DNA of 64,000 bases from Actinomycetota bacterium (lineage in GTDB: Bacteria > Actinomycetota > Acidimicrobiia > Acidimicrobiales > Ilumatobacteraceae). The stretch lies in NCBI GenBank assembly GCA_963169665.1, contig CAUJET010000164.1, positions 1 to 64,000 on the forward strand, written 5' to 3'. Both the position numbers and the translations under genes were made by a program. The stretch's first letter is position 1. Each line of letters starts with the position of its first letter. Below are positions 28,734-39,415 of the stretch, piece by piece. Under the pieces are notes generated by a model. It made no database searches. It worked only from the letters and a program-made list of their open reading frames with translations, and had not been told where the DNA came from.

Positions 28734-29045
28734 ATGGCAACACCCCCGCAACTCACCCCCGAACAGCGCGCCGCCGCGCTCGCGAAGGCCGCCGAAGCCC
28801 GTACCGCTCGTGCCGAGGTCAAGAACAAGCTGAAGATCGGCTCGCTCTCGCTCGCCGAGGCGCTCGCCTCCACCGAGGACACCATCGGCAAGCTCAAGGT
28901 CGTCTCGCTGCTCGAGTCCCTGCCCGGCGTGGGCAAGGTCAAGGCCCGCAAGATCATGGACGAGATCGGCATCGCCGACAACCGCCGCGTCCAGGGCCTC
29001 GGCCAGCAGCAGAAGGCCTCCCTGCTCGAGCAGCTCGGCAAGTGA
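28734..29045 (+). CDS. mihF: Actinobacterial integration host factor (mIHF)
   Basis: The 103-residue protein has a basic Ala/Lys-rich N-terminal helix. The conserved core 'LKVVSLLESLPGVGKVKARKIMDEIGI' is a helix-two-turn-helix DNA-binding fold that includes the 'LPGVGK' loop; 'RRVQGLG' follows. mIHF is a nucleoid-associated protein specific to actinobacteria and unrelated to proteobacterial IHF. Its place just before gmk-rpoZ is conserved. The TAGGGT hexamer 7 nt upstream gives it its own promoter, apart from carAB-pyrD. Confidence 0.95.
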   Translation: MATPPQLTPEQRAAALAKAAEARTARAEVKNKLKIGSLSLAEALASTEDTIGKLKVVSLLESLPGVGKVKARKIMDEIGIADNRRVQGLGQQQKASLLEQLGK

Positions 29046-29067
29046 GCCGGCGGGGCCCCCAGTAGTC

Positions 29068-29706
29068 ATGGAGGCCTCGGCTCATCAGGATGTCGCGGGT
29101 GCCCATCGGGCGCCCGCTGTTCCCGAGGATCAGCTCGGTGGCGATCCGTCGTCACCGTTGATCTTCATCGTGTCCGGACCCGGCGGCGTCGGGAAGGGCA
29201 CCATCGTCAAGGTGCTGGTCGAGCGTGATCCGGTGCTGTGGCTCAGCCGCAGTTGGACCACGCGCGACCAGCGACCTGGCGAGGCCGACGATTCGTACGT
29301 GTTCACGAGCCGGGACGCCTTCGAGCACCGCATCGAACGCGGCGGGTTCCTCGAGTGGACCGACTTCCTCGGCAACTATTACGGCACCCCCACGCCCGAT
29401 CCGCTGCCGGGGCGCGACACGGTCCTCGAGATCGAGGTCGACGGCGCCCGACAGGTGAAGGCCCTCCATCCCGACGCGGTGCTGATCTTCGTGCTCCCGC
29501 CGTCGAGGGACGAGCAGGCCCGCCGCCTCCGCGGGCGTGGCGATCCCGAACAGAAGGTCGATCAGCGCGTGCGCAAAGCCGAGGAGGAGGAGCCGATCGG
29601 ACGGGCCCTCGCCGACCACATCGTCGTCAACGACGATCTCGGCCGTACCGTCGACGAGATGCTCGGCATCATCGAGAGTCACCGTTCACGACGCATCGTC
29701 CGGTAG
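29068..29706 (+). CDS. gmk: Guanylate kinase
   Basis: The 212-residue protein has a disordered N-terminal extension of about 28 residues, then the P-loop '[12 protein letters not shown]'. The GMP-binding segment '[13 protein letters not shown]' and '[17 protein letters not shown]' follow. It phosphorylates GMP to GDP. The ATG at 29068 is 22 nt after mihF; the long N-terminus leaves some doubt about the start. Its TAG stop is the first half of the -10 box of rpoZ. Confidence 0.95.
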   Translation: MEASAHQDVAGAHRAPAVPEDQLGGDPSSPLIFIVSGPGGVGKGTIVKVLVERDPVLWLSRSWTTRDQRPGEADDSYVFTSRDAFEHRIERGGFLEWTDFLGNYYGTPTPDPLPGRDTVLEIEVDGARQVKALHPDAVLIFVLPPSRDEQARRLRGRGDPEQKVDQRVRKAEEEEPIGRALADHIVVNDDLGRTVDEMLGIIESHRSRRIVR

Positions 29707-29709
29707 GAT
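29704..29709 (+). promoter_or_regulatory. -10 element of rpoZ, sharing the gmk stop codon
   Basis: TAGGAT begins with the gmk stop TAG. RNA would start near 29716, leaving a leader of about 70 nt before the rpoZ ATG at 29787. Confidence 0.45.
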
Positions 29710-29786
29710 GCATCGCCCGCTTGGGCCGGATCACCAACCTGATCACACACCCGATCACCGATCGGGTCACGAGGAGTATCACGAGC

Positions 29787-30104
29787 ATGCAGCGCACGCA
29801 CGACACCATGATGAACCCGCCGATCGAGGAGCTCCTCGATCGTGTCGACTCGAAGTTCAGCCTGGTGACCCTCGCTGCGCGACGCGCCCGGCAGATCAAC
29901 TCGTACTTCTCACAGCTCGGTGACGGTCTCGGCCACATGGTGCCGCCGCAGGTCAGCTCGGTCGCCCGCAAGCCGCTCAGCATCGGCTTCGAGGAGATCG
30001 CCGCCGACAAGATCAAGCGCGTCGAGCTCCCGGACGAGGTCGACGAGGCTGTCGAGGGCGTCGAGGCCGAGGCCACCGAGTCCGGCGCCACCAGCGCCGA
30101 CTGA
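29787..30104 (+). CDS. rpoZ: RNA polymerase omega subunit
   Basis: The 105-residue protein has the omega core: '[19 protein letters not shown]', '[12 protein letters not shown]', and '[18 protein letters not shown]' near residue 70. A Glu-rich tail follows. Omega helps assemble the beta' subunit. GAGGAG (29771-29776) precedes the ATG. The gmk-rpoZ-coaBC-metK-priA order is standard for actinobacteria. Confidence 0.95.
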   Translation: MQRTHDTMMNPPIEELLDRVDSKFSLVTLAARRARQINSYFSQLGDGLGHMVPPQVSSVARKPLSIGFEEIAADKIKRVELPDEVDEAVEGVEAEATESGATSAD

Positions 30105-30136
30105 ACCGGCTCGACGGCGCGACCAGGGACGCTCAC

Positions 30137-31354
30137 GTGCTGTCAGGACGGCGGATCGTCCTCGGGGTCACGGGCGGCATCGCCGCCTACAAGGCGGTCG
30201 AGGTGTGTCGTCGACTCGTCGACGCAGGGGCTCACGTCGTCCCGGTGATGACCAAGGGCGCCGAGCACTTCATCGGGCGCACCACCCTGTCTGCGCTGGC
30301 CAGCGAACCGGTGCAGGCCAGCCTGTGGGACGAGGCCAGTCCGATCCCGCACACCAAGCTCGGCCAGGGCGCCGATCTCGTACTCGTCGTGCCCGCCACG
30401 GCGCGCCTGCTCGGTGCGTACGCCGCAGGGTTGTCCACCGATCTGCTCACCAACATCCTGCTCGCCACGCGAGCCCCGGTGATCGTCTGTCCGGCGATGC
30501 ACACGGAGATGTGGGAGCACCCCGCGGTGCAGGACAACCTCGCCACGCTGCGCCGACGCGGCGTGCACGTCGTCGAGCCCGACGAGGGCCGTCTCGCCGG
30601 CGGTGACGCCGGCAAGGGTCGTCTCGCGACGCCCGAGCGCATCGTCGCCGAGGTCGAGCGCGTGCTCGGACCCCGAGACATGGACGATCTGCATGTGGTC
30701 GTCAGCGCCGGCGGCACGCGAGAGCCGATCGACGCCGTTCGTGTGGTCGCCAACCGCAGCAGCGGCAAGCAGGGCTATGCGTTCGCCGCCGAGGCGCTCG
30801 GCCGCGGCGCCCGGGTCACCCTCGTGTCGACCGTGGAGCTCCCGGTGCCGAGCGGTGCTGCGATCCGTCCGGTCGAGACCGCAGCGCAGATGCAGGCCGC
30901 GCTCGAGGAGCTGGCGCCCACCGCCGACGTCGTCGTGATGTCCGCCGCGGTCGCCGACTTCCGTCCGGTCGTCGCCGCCACCGGCAAGATCAAGAAGGAC
31001 GCCGGCGTGCCCGAGATCGTGCTCGAGCCGACGCCCGACATCCTCGCCGGCCTCGGCGCGGTGAAGCCCGTCGGACAGACCCTGGTCGGGTTCGCTGCGG
31101 AGACCAGCGACCTGATCGCGAACGCCGAGTCGAAACTGCGCCGCAAGAACCTCGACCTGATCGTCGCGAACGACGTGAGCGCTCCCGGCGTCGGCTTCCA
31201 ACACGACACCAACGCGGTCACGATCCTGCGCGCCGGCGGCGAGGCGGTGAGCGTTTCACTCACCGACAAACGCGCCATCGCGCGAGCCGTGCTGGATATC
31301 GTGTGCGAGATCCGTGCAGGCCAGGGCAGTTCCGTCACCGACACGGCCGTCTGA
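30137..31354 (+). CDS. coaBC: Bifunctional phosphopantothenoylcysteine decarboxylase/synthetase
   Basis: The 405-residue protein has an N-terminal flavin decarboxylase (CoaC) with '[15 protein letters not shown]', the His-containing '[12 protein letters not shown]', and '[13 protein letters not shown]'. The C-terminal synthetase (CoaB) starts near residue 182, with '[26 protein letters not shown]' across the junction. 'KIKKD' near residue 285 is the CTP-binding motif. It carries out two steps of coenzyme A synthesis. The GTG start is 32 nt after rpoZ. Confidence 0.96.
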   Translation: MLSGRRIVLGVTGGIAAYKAVEVCRRLVDAGAHVVPVMTKGAEHFIGRTTLSALASEPVQASLWDEASPIPHTKLGQGADLVLVVPATARLLGAYAAGLSTDLLTNILLATRAPVIVCPAMHTEMWEHPAVQDNLATLRRRGVHVVEPDEGRLAGGDAGKGRLATPERIVAEVERVLGPRDMDDLHVVVSAGGTREPIDAVRVVANRSSGKQGYAFAAEALGRGARVTLVSTVELPVPSGAAIRPVETAAQMQAALEELAPTADVVVMSAAVADFRPVVAATGKIKKDAGVPEIVLEPTPDILAGLGAVKPVGQTLVGFAAETSDLIANAESKLRRKNLDLIVANDVSAPGVGFQHDTNAVTILRAGGEAVSVSLTDKRAIARAVLDIVCEIRAGQGSSVTDTAV

Positions 31355-31470
31355 GCTGCCCGGCGCGCCCGATCCGGTCGTTCGATCACGTCACGTCCAG
31401 CAGCACGTCACAGCAACTTCCCCAGCAGCTTCCCAGCAACATCAGCGACATCACCAGGAGACTCACCGTC

Positions 31471-32664
<1,194 letters not shown>

Positions 32665-32737
32665 CGTCGCATCCCGACCCGCTGCGCCGGCCCCGCTGGT
32701 CGCGCCGCGGGTCGAGACGCCGCCGTCGTCCGACGGT

Positions 32738-34492
32738 GTGTCCCCCGTGGTGATCACCGCCACCGTCCTGCCCGATGTCACCGGGCTCGACAAGACCTTC
32801 GACTACCTCGTCCCCGACGACCTGATCGGCCACGTCCGCGTGGGCTCGCTCGTGCGCGTCGCACTCCACGGCCGGCGCATCGGTGGTTGGGTCGTACGAG
32901 TCGGCGTCCCCGACGCACAGCAGTTGGCCGACGTGCCGGTCGATCGAATGGTGCCGATCGCGAAGTGGTCAGGCCACGGACCGTCGGCCGAGGTGATCGA
33001 ACTCGCCGGATGGGCAGCGCATCGTTGGGCGGCGGGGCGGCTGCGACCGCTGCTGGTGTCGGCCAGCCCGCCGCGGATGGTGCACGCGCTGGCGTTCGTG
33101 CCGCCGCCCCGGCCGCGCCCCCTCGACGGTGCGAGCGACGGTGTCCGACAGTTGCTCGCGGACGGCGGCGGAGTGGTGCGCATCGCGCCGACCGACGACC
33201 CGCTGCCGATCGTGCTCGCGGCTGCCGAACGGGGCCGCGTGCTGGTGATCCATCCGTCGCAGGACGAGGTCGGCCTCCTCGGAGCGCGGCTGCGCCCGTC
33301 CGGCCTCGGCATCGCGGTGCTGCCCGACGCCTGGCCCGCTGCCGCGGCCGGGGCGGCACAGGTCTGCATCGGCAGCAGGAGCGCGATCTGGGCATCCGTC
33401 CCGGATCTCGCGGCGATCGTGGTCCTCGACGAGCACGACGAGGCGCTCCAGGAGGAGCGAACGCCGACCTGGCACGCGCGCGATCTGGCGATCGAGCGCG
33501 GTCGCCGCGCCGGCGTCCCGGTGGTGCTGGTGTCGCCGTGCCCCACGGTGACCGCATTGGCCTGGTCGGGCAGCAGGTGGATGCGGCCGACGGTGGCAGA
33601 CGAGCGCGAGGGATGGCCGATCGTCGAACTGATCGACCGGCGTGGCGAGGACCCGTGGAAGCGGTCGTTGCTCACGAGCCGCCTCATCCAGGCCCTGCGT
33701 GATCCCGATCTCCGGGTCGTCTGCGTGCACAACACGCCCGGCCGGGCCCGACTCCTGGCATGCCGGTCGTGTCGGTCGTTGCTCCACTGCGAACGGTGCG
33801 ACGCCTCCGTGCAACAGCTCGACGACCGCACGCTGCACTGCCACCGCTGCGGCACCGACCGCCCACCGGTGTGCCAGCAGTGCGGCTCGTCGGCGCTCGC
33901 CAACGTCCGGCCCGGTGTGTCACGACTCCGTGAGGAACTGGAGGCCGCGGCGGCCAGGCCGGCGGTCGCCGTGACCGGCGCGGACGGCGAGGACGTCCCC
34001 GAGGCAGGCGTCTACGTCGGCACCGAGGCGGTGCTGCACCGTGTGCGCGACGCCGACGTGGTCGTATTCCTCGACATCGACGCCGAGCTGCTCGCGCCGC
34101 GCTACCGGGCCGCCGAGCAGGCGATGGCGCTGCTGGTGCGCGGGGCTCGTCTGGTCGGCCCACGACGCGACGGGGGCAGGATCCTCGTGCAGACCTTCCG
34201 GCCCGAGCACGAGGTGCTGCAGGCGGCACTGCTCGCCGACCCGGGCAGGTTGGTGAAGGTCGAGGCGCGCCGTCGGCGCGAACTCGGACTGCCGCCGTTC
34301 AGCGCGCTCGCCCGCGTGAGCGGCGAGGGAGCAGCGGAGTACGTCGAGGGTCTCGCCACGTCGGCGGCGAACGACGGTGAGGGGTTCCTCGTCCGTGCCG
34401 CCGACTGGAACGAACTCGGCGACGTGCTCGAGGGGGCGCCGCGCCCGAAGGGCCTGCGGCTACGCATCGAGGTCGACCCACCGCGGCGGTAG
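32738..34492 (+). CDS. priA: Degenerate PriA-type primosomal protein N'
   Basis: The 584-residue protein has the PriA N-terminal DNA-binding domain ('LDKTFDYLVPDDL', 'VRVALHGRRIGGWV'). The zinc module 'CRSCRSLLHCERCDA' plus 'CHRCG' and 'CQQCG' lies at about 345-385. The helicase core is broken: the Walker A position (about residue 150) reads 'RIAPTDDPLPIVLA', with no GKT, and the DEEH box is reduced to 'DEHDEALQEE'. At about 150 residues shorter than typical PriA it probably cannot unwind DNA. Walker-less PriA is known in actinobacteria and is thought to load the replisome without helicase activity. Confidence 0.9.
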   Translation: MSPVVITATVLPDVTGLDKTFDYLVPDDLIGHVRVGSLVRVALHGRRIGGWVVRVGVPDAQQLADVPVDRMVPIAKWSGHGPSAEVIELAGWAAHRWAAGRLRPLLVSASPPRMVHALAFVPPPRPRPLDGASDGVRQLLADGGGVVRIAPTDDPLPIVLAAAERGRVLVIHPSQDEVGLLGARLRPSGLGIAVLPDAWPAAAAGAAQVCIGSRSAIWASVPDLAAIVVLDEHDEALQEERTPTWHARDLAIERGRRAGVPVVLVSPCPTVTALAWSGSRWMRPTVADEREGWPIVELIDRRGEDPWKRSLLTSRLIQALRDPDLRVVCVHNTPGRARLLACRSCRSLLHCERCDASVQQLDDRTLHCHRCGTDRPPVCQQCGSSALANVRPGVSRLREELEAAAARPAVAVTGADGEDVPEAGVYVGTEAVLHRVRDADVVVFLDIDAELLAPRYRAAEQAMALLVRGARLVGPRRDGGRILVQTFRPEHEVLQAALLADPGRLVKVEARRRRELGLPPFSALARVSGEGAAEYVEGLATSAANDGEGFLVRAADWNELGDVLEGAPRPKGLRLRIEVDPPRR

Positions 34493-34526
34493 CCCGCCGG
34501 GGAGTCGCCAGCCGGCCGCCGTGTCG

Positions 34527-35132
34527 TCAGCCGGCCGGCTCGCTGCCGATCACGCGCAGCACGCGGAAGCCGGCGCCGGTGGCGATCCGATCGGCCGGAT
34601 GCCCGTGCTCGGTGAGCCACCGCAGCAACGAGTCGGCACCGAGGTGCTTCTGCACGACGAGGTGCGCGTCAGCACCGGGTGCGAGCCGGCCGAGCCAGCG
34701 GAGGAGCAGCTCGTGCAGCGCTTCTTTCCCGATGCGGATCGGCGGGTTGCTCCAGATCGCCGCGAAGCGCACCGAGTCGGGCACGTCGTCGGGCGCCATC
34801 ACCCGCACGTTGCCGAGCCCGGCCCGTGCAGCGTTGGCGGCGCAGAGCTCACGGGCGCGCCGGTTGACGTCGATCGCCCAGACGGTGGCGCCGGGGGAAC
34901 GACGCGCCATCGTGAGGGCGATCGCCCCGGTGCCACATCCGATGTCGAGCAGGTCGCCCGTGGCCGGCGGTGCCTCGAGCGTGACGAGGAGCAGCTTGGT
35001 GCCGGTGTCGATCTGCCCGTGACCGAACACACCGCGGTCGGTCGTGAGCACGAGCGGCCCGTCGGGCAACGACCACGTGACGTCCACCGGGTCCGATGCC
35101 ACGGTCGGGTCGTCGTCGAAGTACTGGCCCAT
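34527..35132 (-). CDS. Class I methyltransferase, RsmC/RlmG-like
   Basis: The 201-residue protein is one SAM-dependent methyltransferase domain. 'LLDIGCGTGAIALTMAR' near residue 63 is motif I. 'SNPPIRIGKEALHELL' near residue 125 is the N-P-P motif of amino-group methyltransferases acting on nucleic acid. Its length matches the single-domain RsmC-like proteins that methylate guanine N2 in rRNA. The exact target is inferred from the family. The ATG has AGGAG upstream. It diverges from def. Confidence 0.88.
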   Translation of the reverse strand: MGQYFDDDPTVASDPVDVTWSLPDGPLVLTTDRGVFGHGQIDTGTKLLLVTLEAPPATGDLLDIGCGTGAIALTMARRSPGATVWAIDVNRRARELCAANAARAGLGNVRVMAPDDVPDSVRFAAIWSNPPIRIGKEALHELLLRWLGRLAPGADAHLVVQKHLGADSLLRWLTEHGHPADRIATGAGFRVLRVIGSEPAG

Positions 35133-35269
35133 CGGTGTCGCTGCTCCTGTCGATCCGGTTCGCCCGGTTCCGTCGGGCACGCCGGACGCGTGCTTGGCCA
35201 CCGGATGATCGCCGGTCGTCGCGTGCCGATGTGTGCCCGCGCAGGGCAACCGGTCGGCGAGCGCTTCGG

Positions 35270-35275
35270 TAGCCT
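35270..35275 (+). promoter_or_regulatory. -10 element of def
   Basis: TAGCCT is followed by exactly 7 nt and the def ATG at 35283, predicting a leaderless mRNA. Confidence 0.5.
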
Positions 35276-35282
35276 TGCACGC

Positions 35283-35816
35283 ATGGCGTACACGATCCGT
35301 ACCTTCGGCGATCCCGTGCTGAAGGCCCAGGCCGCGAAGGTCACCGACATCGACGGCAAGATCGCACGCCTGGTCGACGACATGTTCGACACCCTCTACA
35401 CGAGCGATTCCGGGATCGGCCTCGCCGCACCGCAGATCGGTGTGCAGAAGCAGATCTTCGTGTGGGACATGGACGACGAGCCGATGGTCATCTTCAACCC
35501 CGAGATCGTCGAGAGCAGTGGCGAGTGGGTCTACGACGAGGGCTGCCTCAGCATCCCGGGTCTGTACGTCGAGATGCTGCGCCCCAACGAGGTGCTCATG
35601 CGCGGCGTCGACATCGACGGGAACACGATCGAGATCGAGGCGAGCGAGCTCGCCGGACGCCTCTTCCAGCACGAGATCGATCACCTCAACGGCGTGCTCA
35701 TGTTCGACCGGATGACGCCCGAGCAGCGCAAGGAAGCGCTGGCGGAGTATCGACGCCTCGTCGATCAAGCCCCTGCACCTGCAACCTCGCCGAAGCGTCG
35801 ACTGCGTCTGAAGTGA
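35283..35816 (+). CDS. def: Peptide deformylase
   Basis: The 177-residue protein has the three metal-site motifs in order: 'SGIGLAAPQIG' near residue 43, 'EGCLSIPG' near residue 86 and 'HEIDHLNG' near residue 130. The Cys and two His bind Fe/Zn. It removes the formyl group from nascent N-termini. fmt, which adds the formyl group to Met-tRNA, follows after 15 nt, a common operon pairing. Confidence 0.98.
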   Translation: MAYTIRTFGDPVLKAQAAKVTDIDGKIARLVDDMFDTLYTSDSGIGLAAPQIGVQKQIFVWDMDDEPMVIFNPEIVESSGEWVYDEGCLSIPGLYVEMLRPNEVLMRGVDIDGNTIEIEASELAGRLFQHEIDHLNGVLMFDRMTPEQRKEALAEYRRLVDQAPAPATSPKRRLRLK

Positions 35817-35831
35817 CCTCCTCCACCTGAC

Positions 35832-36743
35832 GTGACCACCTCCGAATCCGCCGCAATGGCCGCCGGTGCGCTGCCGGCGCTGCCCGATCGGCCTCGCCGA
35901 CTCGTGTACCTCGGCACGCCGGCGATGGCCGTGCCGTCCCTCGATGCGCTCGTGGTCGCCGGCTTCGAGGTCGCGCTCGTGGTCACGCGTGCCGACACGC
36001 GTCGCGGCCGCGGCGGCGACATGTCGCCCAGCCCGGTGAAGGTCGCGGCGACGCGGCTGGGGATTCCCGTGTCGCACGAGGTCGATGCCGTGCTCGATGT
36101 CGGCGCCGATCTCGGGGTCGTGGTCGCGTTCGGTCGCCTGATCCGGCCGAACGTCCTGGCCGAACTGCCGTTCGTGAACCTCCACTTCTCCCTCCTGCCA
36201 CGTTGGCGTGGCGCGGCACCGGTCGAGCGCGCGTTGCTCGCGGGCGACCCGTCGACCGGGGTCTGCCTCATGCGCCTCGAGGCGGGGCTCGACACGGGCC
36301 CGGTGCACGCGCGCGTGGAGGTACCGATCGGGCCCGACGCCACCGGTGACTCGCTGCGTCGCCGACTGGTCGAGGTCGGCACCGAACTCCTGGTCGAACA
36401 GTTGGTCGGCGGCATCGGGCCGGCGACACCGCAGACCGGCGAACCCTCGTATGCGGCCAAACTCACGCCCGACGACCGCCGGCTCGACTGGTCGCGCCGT
36501 GCTGCCGAACTCGATCGGCAGGTGCGCCTCGGCGGTGCCTGGACGACGTTCCACGGCAAGCGGCTCAAGCTGCACGCCGTCGAGTTGTTGCACCCCGACG
36601 AGATCGGTGCCGAGATCCGGCCCGACGGCACGGTGGGCGGCCTGCGCTTGATGACGGTGCAGCCAGAGGGACGCGGCGCGATGGCCTGGCGAGACTTCGC
36701 GAACGGTGTGCGTCTCGTCCTTCCCGACATCTTGGGAACCTGA
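35832..36743 (+). CDS. fmt: Methionyl-tRNA formyltransferase
   Basis: The 303-residue protein has 'LVYLGTPAMAVPSLDAL' near residue 28 and the formyl-folate site 'NLHFSLLPRWRGAAPVERAL' near residue 116, with Asn and His. 'LDTGPVH' supplies the catalytic Asp. A C-terminal OB-like domain follows. It formylates initiator Met-tRNA. The GTG start gives an extension of about 25 residues before the Rossmann fold, so the start is a little uncertain. Confidence 0.95.
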   Translation: MTTSESAAMAAGALPALPDRPRRLVYLGTPAMAVPSLDALVVAGFEVALVVTRADTRRGRGGDMSPSPVKVAATRLGIPVSHEVDAVLDVGADLGVVVAFGRLIRPNVLAELPFVNLHFSLLPRWRGAAPVERALLAGDPSTGVCLMRLEAGLDTGPVHARVEVPIGPDATGDSLRRRLVEVGTELLVEQLVGGIGPATPQTGEPSYAAKLTPDDRRLDWSRRAAELDRQVRLGGAWTTFHGKRLKLHAVELLHPDEIGAEIRPDGTVGGLRLMTVQPEGRGAMAWRDFANGVRLVLPDILGT

Positions 36744-36817
36744 CAGGATGTCGGCGACGTCTCAGTCATGAGCACGCGTGCCATCGGCACGCGATCGTGA
36801 CGACGAAGGGAGCCGAC

Positions 36818-38260
36818 GTGACGACGGGGATCGCACCTGACGGATTCGGGACGGACGAGGGATCGGGCAGGAACGGGGGAGGCCGGCACGAGGCGGCGGT
36901 CGAGGTGGCGGTGACCTCGGGCCCTCCAGCGCGCGGACGTGGCCCGCTCGTCGCGATCGCCGGCGCAGTGGCCGTCCTCGCCGCGGCCGGCGGCTTCCTC
37001 GTGGGCCGTATCTCGGCTCCCGACGGGGGTCCGAAGGTCGCCTCGGCGCCGTCCGCGACCTCTCCGGCAACATCACCCTCGTCATCGCCTTCACCATCCG
37101 GTGAGGACGCCGGTGCGACGGAAGCCACCGAGGCACCGGCGTCGTCGGACGAGGAGGCGACGGCCGCCACCGTTGCCGCCGCCGACGGAATGGGCGGAGG
37201 CGGTGGCATGGGCAGCTGGTCACCGAACGCCTACGCCGAGCCCGCGCAGACGCTCGTGTTCGAGCGCACCCTCGACGACGGCACCGTCATCCGGGTGCAC
37301 GGCCAGTGGTTCGACGGTGACATGTACGGCGGATGGCCCGGGTTCGAGGACTGGGAGCCGGCTGCGTGGTGCCAACCGACCGGCAACCTCCGGGTCGCGA
37401 TCGCTGCGCCCGACTCCATCAACGTGTCGTGGGCACCCTGGTACCGCGAGGCGAAGGACGGCCTTGCCGTGAGTACGTTCGCAACCGGCTACATCGAGAG
37501 CGCCCCTCGCTTCGGCGTGGTGGCCCAGGTCGGCGCCGACGTCACCTCGGTCACCCTCACGACGCCCACCGGTAGCGACACGGCGGTGCCGGTGTCCTCC
37601 GAAGCAGGCCCGGTGGTGGTCCTGCTCGTTCCGGGGCCGATCACCGACGACCTGCAACTCGAACTCGAGCGTTCGAGCGGCACACGGACGGTGACACCGT
37701 CCGACCTCATGGAGAGCTGGAACTCGCCGGAGTTCCGCGACGCGTGTCAGCCGCCGCCGCCGGCGTTGCCCGAGCCGGGCGAGCAGCCTGCCGATGCCGC
37801 TGCCGCCGAAGCAGCGGTGCGCGACAGCTTCGACACCATCCGGGCCGAGGACATCGCCGCACGCCTCGAGGTGATCGACGACGGCACCGGGATCGAGTCC
37901 GCGTGGGCTGCGATCGCTGCAGGCCAGTACGCCGAGGCCGCTGCCGGCGCGACGTTCACGATCCGCGACTTCGTGTTCTCGAGCCCCACCGAGGCGTGGT
38001 TCCGCTACGACATCGAGTCGTCGGCCGGAACCTTCACCGATCGCTATGGCCGTGCCGTCCTCGGTGACAACGGCGCCTGGCTCCTCACTCGCGACACCGT
38101 CTGTCAGGACCTGGCGCTCGCCCTGGCGCCGTGTGACCCGCCCGGTTCGGCCGTGCTGCCACCGAGTGCGGCGAACGATCCCCGCTATGGGGCGGTGCCG
38201 TTCGAAGGTGAGGCGCCGGTCGCGACGACGATCGTCGACGGTATCGAGTTCTCTCTCTGA
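36818..38260 (+). CDS. Membrane-anchored extracytoplasmic protein, function unknown
   Basis: From the GTG at 36818 (GGGAG 5 nt upstream) the protein has 480 residues. It has a cytoplasmic Gly/Glu-rich head of about 40, one membrane helix (about 42-65), a Ser/Thr/Pro/Glu linker and a Gly-rich 'MGGGGGMGSW' segment. A large outer domain with two Cys pairs follows. Near residue 330 comes a helical region and a fold resembling NTF2-like domains (about 335-440). I do not recognise the family. An alternative in-frame GTG lies at 36797, just after a 7-bp hairpin (36776-36792). Confidence 0.75.
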   Translation: MTTGIAPDGFGTDEGSGRNGGGRHEAAVEVAVTSGPPARGRGPLVAIAGAVAVLAAAGGFLVGRISAPDGGPKVASAPSATSPATSPSSSPSPSGEDAGATEATEAPASSDEEATAATVAAADGMGGGGGMGSWSPNAYAEPAQTLVFERTLDDGTVIRVHGQWFDGDMYGGWPGFEDWEPAAWCQPTGNLRVAIAAPDSINVSWAPWYREAKDGLAVSTFATGYIESAPRFGVVAQVGADVTSVTLTTPTGSDTAVPVSSEAGPVVVLLVPGPITDDLQLELERSSGTRTVTPSDLMESWNSPEFRDACQPPPPALPEPGEQPADAAAAEAAVRDSFDTIRAEDIAARLEVIDDGTGIESAWAAIAAGQYAEAAAGATFTIRDFVFSSPTEAWFRYDIESSAGTFTDRYGRAVLGDNGAWLLTRDTVCQDLALALAPCDPPGSAVLPPSAANDPRYGAVPFEGEAPVATTIVDGIEFSL

Positions 38261-38290
38261 CGGCCGGTCGCTCCGCGCTCACTCGACGGC

Positions 38291-39415
38291 ATGCTGTTCG
38301 GCGTGATCGGCACCCGAGCGCTCGCTCTCCAGCTCCTGCAGCGCATCGAGAACGACGGCGCATACGCCAACCTCGTCGTTCCGGCGGCGCTGTCATCGTC
38401 GGGTCTCGAGCCCCGGGATCGTGCCTTCGTGACGGAGTTGGTCTACGGCTCCACCCGGATGCGTCGTGCCTGCGACTCGGTGATCGACCGATTCGTGCTC
38501 AGCGAGCCCGACGCGGTCACACGGAGCGTGCTGCGGCTCGGCGCGTATCAGTTGGTCTTCGCAGGGGTCCCTCCGCATGCTGCGGTGGGGGAGACGGTGT
38601 CGCTCGCCCCGAAACGCACTCGCGGCTTCGTCAACGCCGTACTGCGCAAGATCTCGCGGCTGCAGGTCACGTGGCCCGACGAGGCCACCGAGCTGAGCTA
38701 CCCCGACTGGATCGTCGATCGTCTGCACGCAGAGCTCGGTGAGGAGGCCCGTGCGGCACTCGCCCGGATGAACGAGGCGCCGCCGGTGTCGGTCCGCGAC
38801 GACGGCTACACCCAGGATCGTTCGTCGCAATGGGTCGCCGCTGCCGTGGGAGCCCTGCCGGGGGAGCGCGTGTTCGACATGTGTGCCGCCCCCGGGGGCA
38901 AGGCCACCGCGATGGCAGCGAGGTCGGTGACCCCGGGTGCGTTCGTGGTTGCCGCCGACGTGTCGCCGGCTCGGAGCGGGCTCATCCGCGACAACATCGC
39001 CCGGGTGGGCGCCGACGCGGTCGCTGTGTGTGCCGACGGCACCCGACCGCCGTTCGCGAACAGCAGCTTCGACCGGGTGCTGCTCGATGCGCCGTGCTCG
39101 GGGCTCGGTGCCATGCGGCGCCGGGCCGACTCGCGGTGGCGCATCACACCGGACACGATCGACGACCTCGCCGCACTGCAGACCCGTCTGCTGGCCAGCG
39201 CTGCGACGCTCGTCCGGCCCGGTGGCACGCTCGTGTACAGCGTCTGCACGCTGACCGCCGCCGAGTCGATCGACCATCCCGTGCCGGTCGGCTTCACGGT
39301 GGACACGACCCCTCCGGAGGGCACGTGGCGACCCTACGGGCACGGCTGGCGGGTCCTGCCCCACGACGACGACACCGACGGCATGGTCCTCGTTCGATAC
39401 CGTCGCGACCCATGA
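38291..39415 (+). CDS. rsmB: 16S rRNA (cytosine-967-C5)-methyltransferase RsmB
   Basis: The 374-residue protein has an N-terminal NusB-like RNA-binding domain ('LEPRDRAFVTELVYGSTRM', residues about 39-57). The C-terminal SAM domain has 'CAAPGGKAT' (198-206). The two Cys of m5C methyltransferases are Cys269 in 'DAPCSGLG' and Cys319 in 'SVCTLT'. It is shorter than the usual 420-450 residues, mostly at the C-terminus, but all catalytic parts are present. The stop overlaps the next gene as ATGA. Confidence 0.93.
   Translation: MLFGVIGTRALALQLLQRIENDGAYANLVVPAALSSSGLEPRDRAFVTELVYGSTRMRRACDSVIDRFVLSEPDAVTRSVLRLGAYQLVFAGVPPHAAVGETVSLAPKRTRGFVNAVLRKISRLQVTWPDEATELSYPDWIVDRLHAELGEEARAALARMNEAPPVSVRDDGYTQDRSSQWVAAAVGALPGERVFDMCAAPGGKATAMAARSVTPGAFVVAADVSPARSGLIRDNIARVGADAVAVCADGTRPPFANSSFDRVLLDAPCSGLGAMRRRADSRWRITPDTIDDLAALQTRLLASAATLVRPGGTLVYSVCTLTAAESIDHPVPVGFTVDTTPPEGTWRPYGHGWRVLPHDDDTDGMVLVRYRRDP

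Noticed and set aside
31355-31470. Possible SAM riboswitch before metK
   Set aside because: Only a short cagcaacttccc-type repeat is present; no SAM-I, SAM-II or SAM-IV core could be recognised.
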